Shown in pieces: positions 41,665-42,101 of a stretch of 42,101 nt of DNA. The DNA is from Rikenellaceae bacterium. GTDB lineage: Bacteria; Bacteroidota; Bacteroidia; Bacteroidales; Rikenellaceae. The notes beneath the pieces are model-generated. The model saw nothing but the letters and a program-made list of their open reading frames with translations. It made no database searches and was not told where the DNA came from. Each line of letters opens with the position of its first letter. Position 1 is the stretch's first letter. The stretch spans positions 1-42,101 of the forward strand of contig JAIRQC010000023.1 of assembly GCA_031256675.1 (NCBI GenBank), written 5' to 3'. The position numbers and the translations under genes were made by a program.

Positions 41665-42101
41665 CTACAAAGTCTTGTCGATGAGATACTTGTTTCGTTC
41701 GCCGGAGTTTCGGTTTATTAGTTCGCCGAGGAATCCGGCCAGGAACAGCTGCACGCCGAGGATCACGGCCACGATCGCGATGTAGAACAGCGGCTGGTCG
41801 GCGATGTTGCGCACGGCGATGCCGCCGGCCTGTTTTACGAGCTTGTTGACTATTATCCAGATCGTTGCCGCGCTGCCCAGGAGGAACATCAGGGTGCCGA
41901 GCGAACCGAAAAAGTACATCGGGCTGCGGCCGAAACGGGTCATGAAGGTGACGGTAATCAGGTCGAGATAGCCCTTTATCATCCGTTCCCAGCCGAATTT
42001 CGACACGCCGTACTTGCGCGCCCGATGCTCGACAACCTTCTCGCCGATGCGTCCGAACCCGGCCCGTTTGGCGAGGATCGGGATAAAACGGTGCATCTCG
42101 C
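41665..42101 (-). CDS. GT2 membrane-anchored glycosyltransferase, C-terminal part
   Basis: At least 145 residues, cut by the window's right edge; the frame continues with Glu before the first visible Met. EMHRFIPILAKRAGF, VVEHRARKYGVSKFGWERM and SPMYFFGSLGTLMF are the conserved end of the catalytic domain and linker of DPM1/GtrB-like family 2 enzymes. Two transmembrane helices follow at about 65-85 and 105-127, then the short cytoplasmic tail. Such enzymes move sugars to polyprenyl phosphate or lipid. The donor sugar lies in the missing part. Confidence 0.9.
   Translation of the reverse strand, partial: EMHRFIPILAKRAGFGRIGEKVVEHRARKYGVSKFGWERMIKGYLDLITVTFMTRFGRSPMYFFGSLGTLMFLLGSAATIWIIVNKLVKQAGGIAVRNIADQPLFYIAIVAVILGVQLFLAGFLGELINRNSGERNKYLIDKTL

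Noticed and set aside
1-42101. tRNA, rRNA, tmRNA or RNase P RNA genes
   Set aside because: I looked for the T-loop signature of tRNAs and the conserved cores of the other RNAs and saw none; a covariance-model search would settle it.

Overview
The window reads as chromosomal DNA of a fairly GC-rich Bacteroidota, most likely a gut Bacteroidales of the Alistipes/Rikenellaceae type. The family assignment is inference. The phylum rests on a SusC/SusD pair, many Sec/lipobox lipoproteins, the DUF3575, DUF4293 and DUF6377 families, and repeated TTTG-N19/20-TAnnTTTG promoters in place of -35/-10 boxes.

Layout. 1-2411: an OmpA-like/DUF3575 outer-membrane protein and a small secreted protein, both on the minus strand. 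2412-3219: a non-coding stretch with repeats. 3220-17443: a plus-strand polysaccharide utilisation locus (PUL) with a GH38-like and a GH92 alpha-mannosidase, an SGNH esterase, SusC, SusD and three lipoproteins. It ends in a strong terminator and is followed by a DUF6377 membrane regulator with its own promoter (17508-19175). The two mannosidases point to alpha-mannoside or N-glycan substrates.

19727-21300: an acetyltransferase coupled to an AlkZ-like winged-helix protein. 21912-23817: a VanX-type dipeptidase and the rpsF-rpsR-rplI ribosomal operon. 24094-27650: an AT-richer accessory patch with a HicBA toxin-antitoxin pair, a secreted orphan, an FtsK-gamma/HNH nuclease fusion, and a mosaic of RHS and polymorphic-toxin fragments on both strands.

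27650-34449: a minus-strand vitamin B12 acquisition operon with promoter, cobalamin riboswitch, BtuB-like receptor, BtuG-like propeller, DUF4988/DUF4465 lipoprotein and PKD lipoprotein. Three of its four genes start within ATGA overlaps or a few bases after the previous stop. 34532-37286: dnaB and xerD, each with a -7 box almost touching the start codon. 37338-37460: a 40-codon trmN6 stub, cut off before its methyltransferase fold, divergent from xerD.

37660-38626: an iron-sulfur APS reductase with a long leader, flanked by short direct repeats. 38627-41144: gene-poor DNA with a probably truncated zinc peptidase and decayed coding remnants. 41145-42101: DUF4293 and the C-terminus of a membrane-anchored GT2 glycosyltransferase that runs off the right edge.

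The most novel candidate is the FtsK-gamma/HNH fusion at 25578-26237. It joins the DNA-reading domain of the chromosome translocase to a nuclease, inside a patch of toxin-antitoxin and RHS debris.
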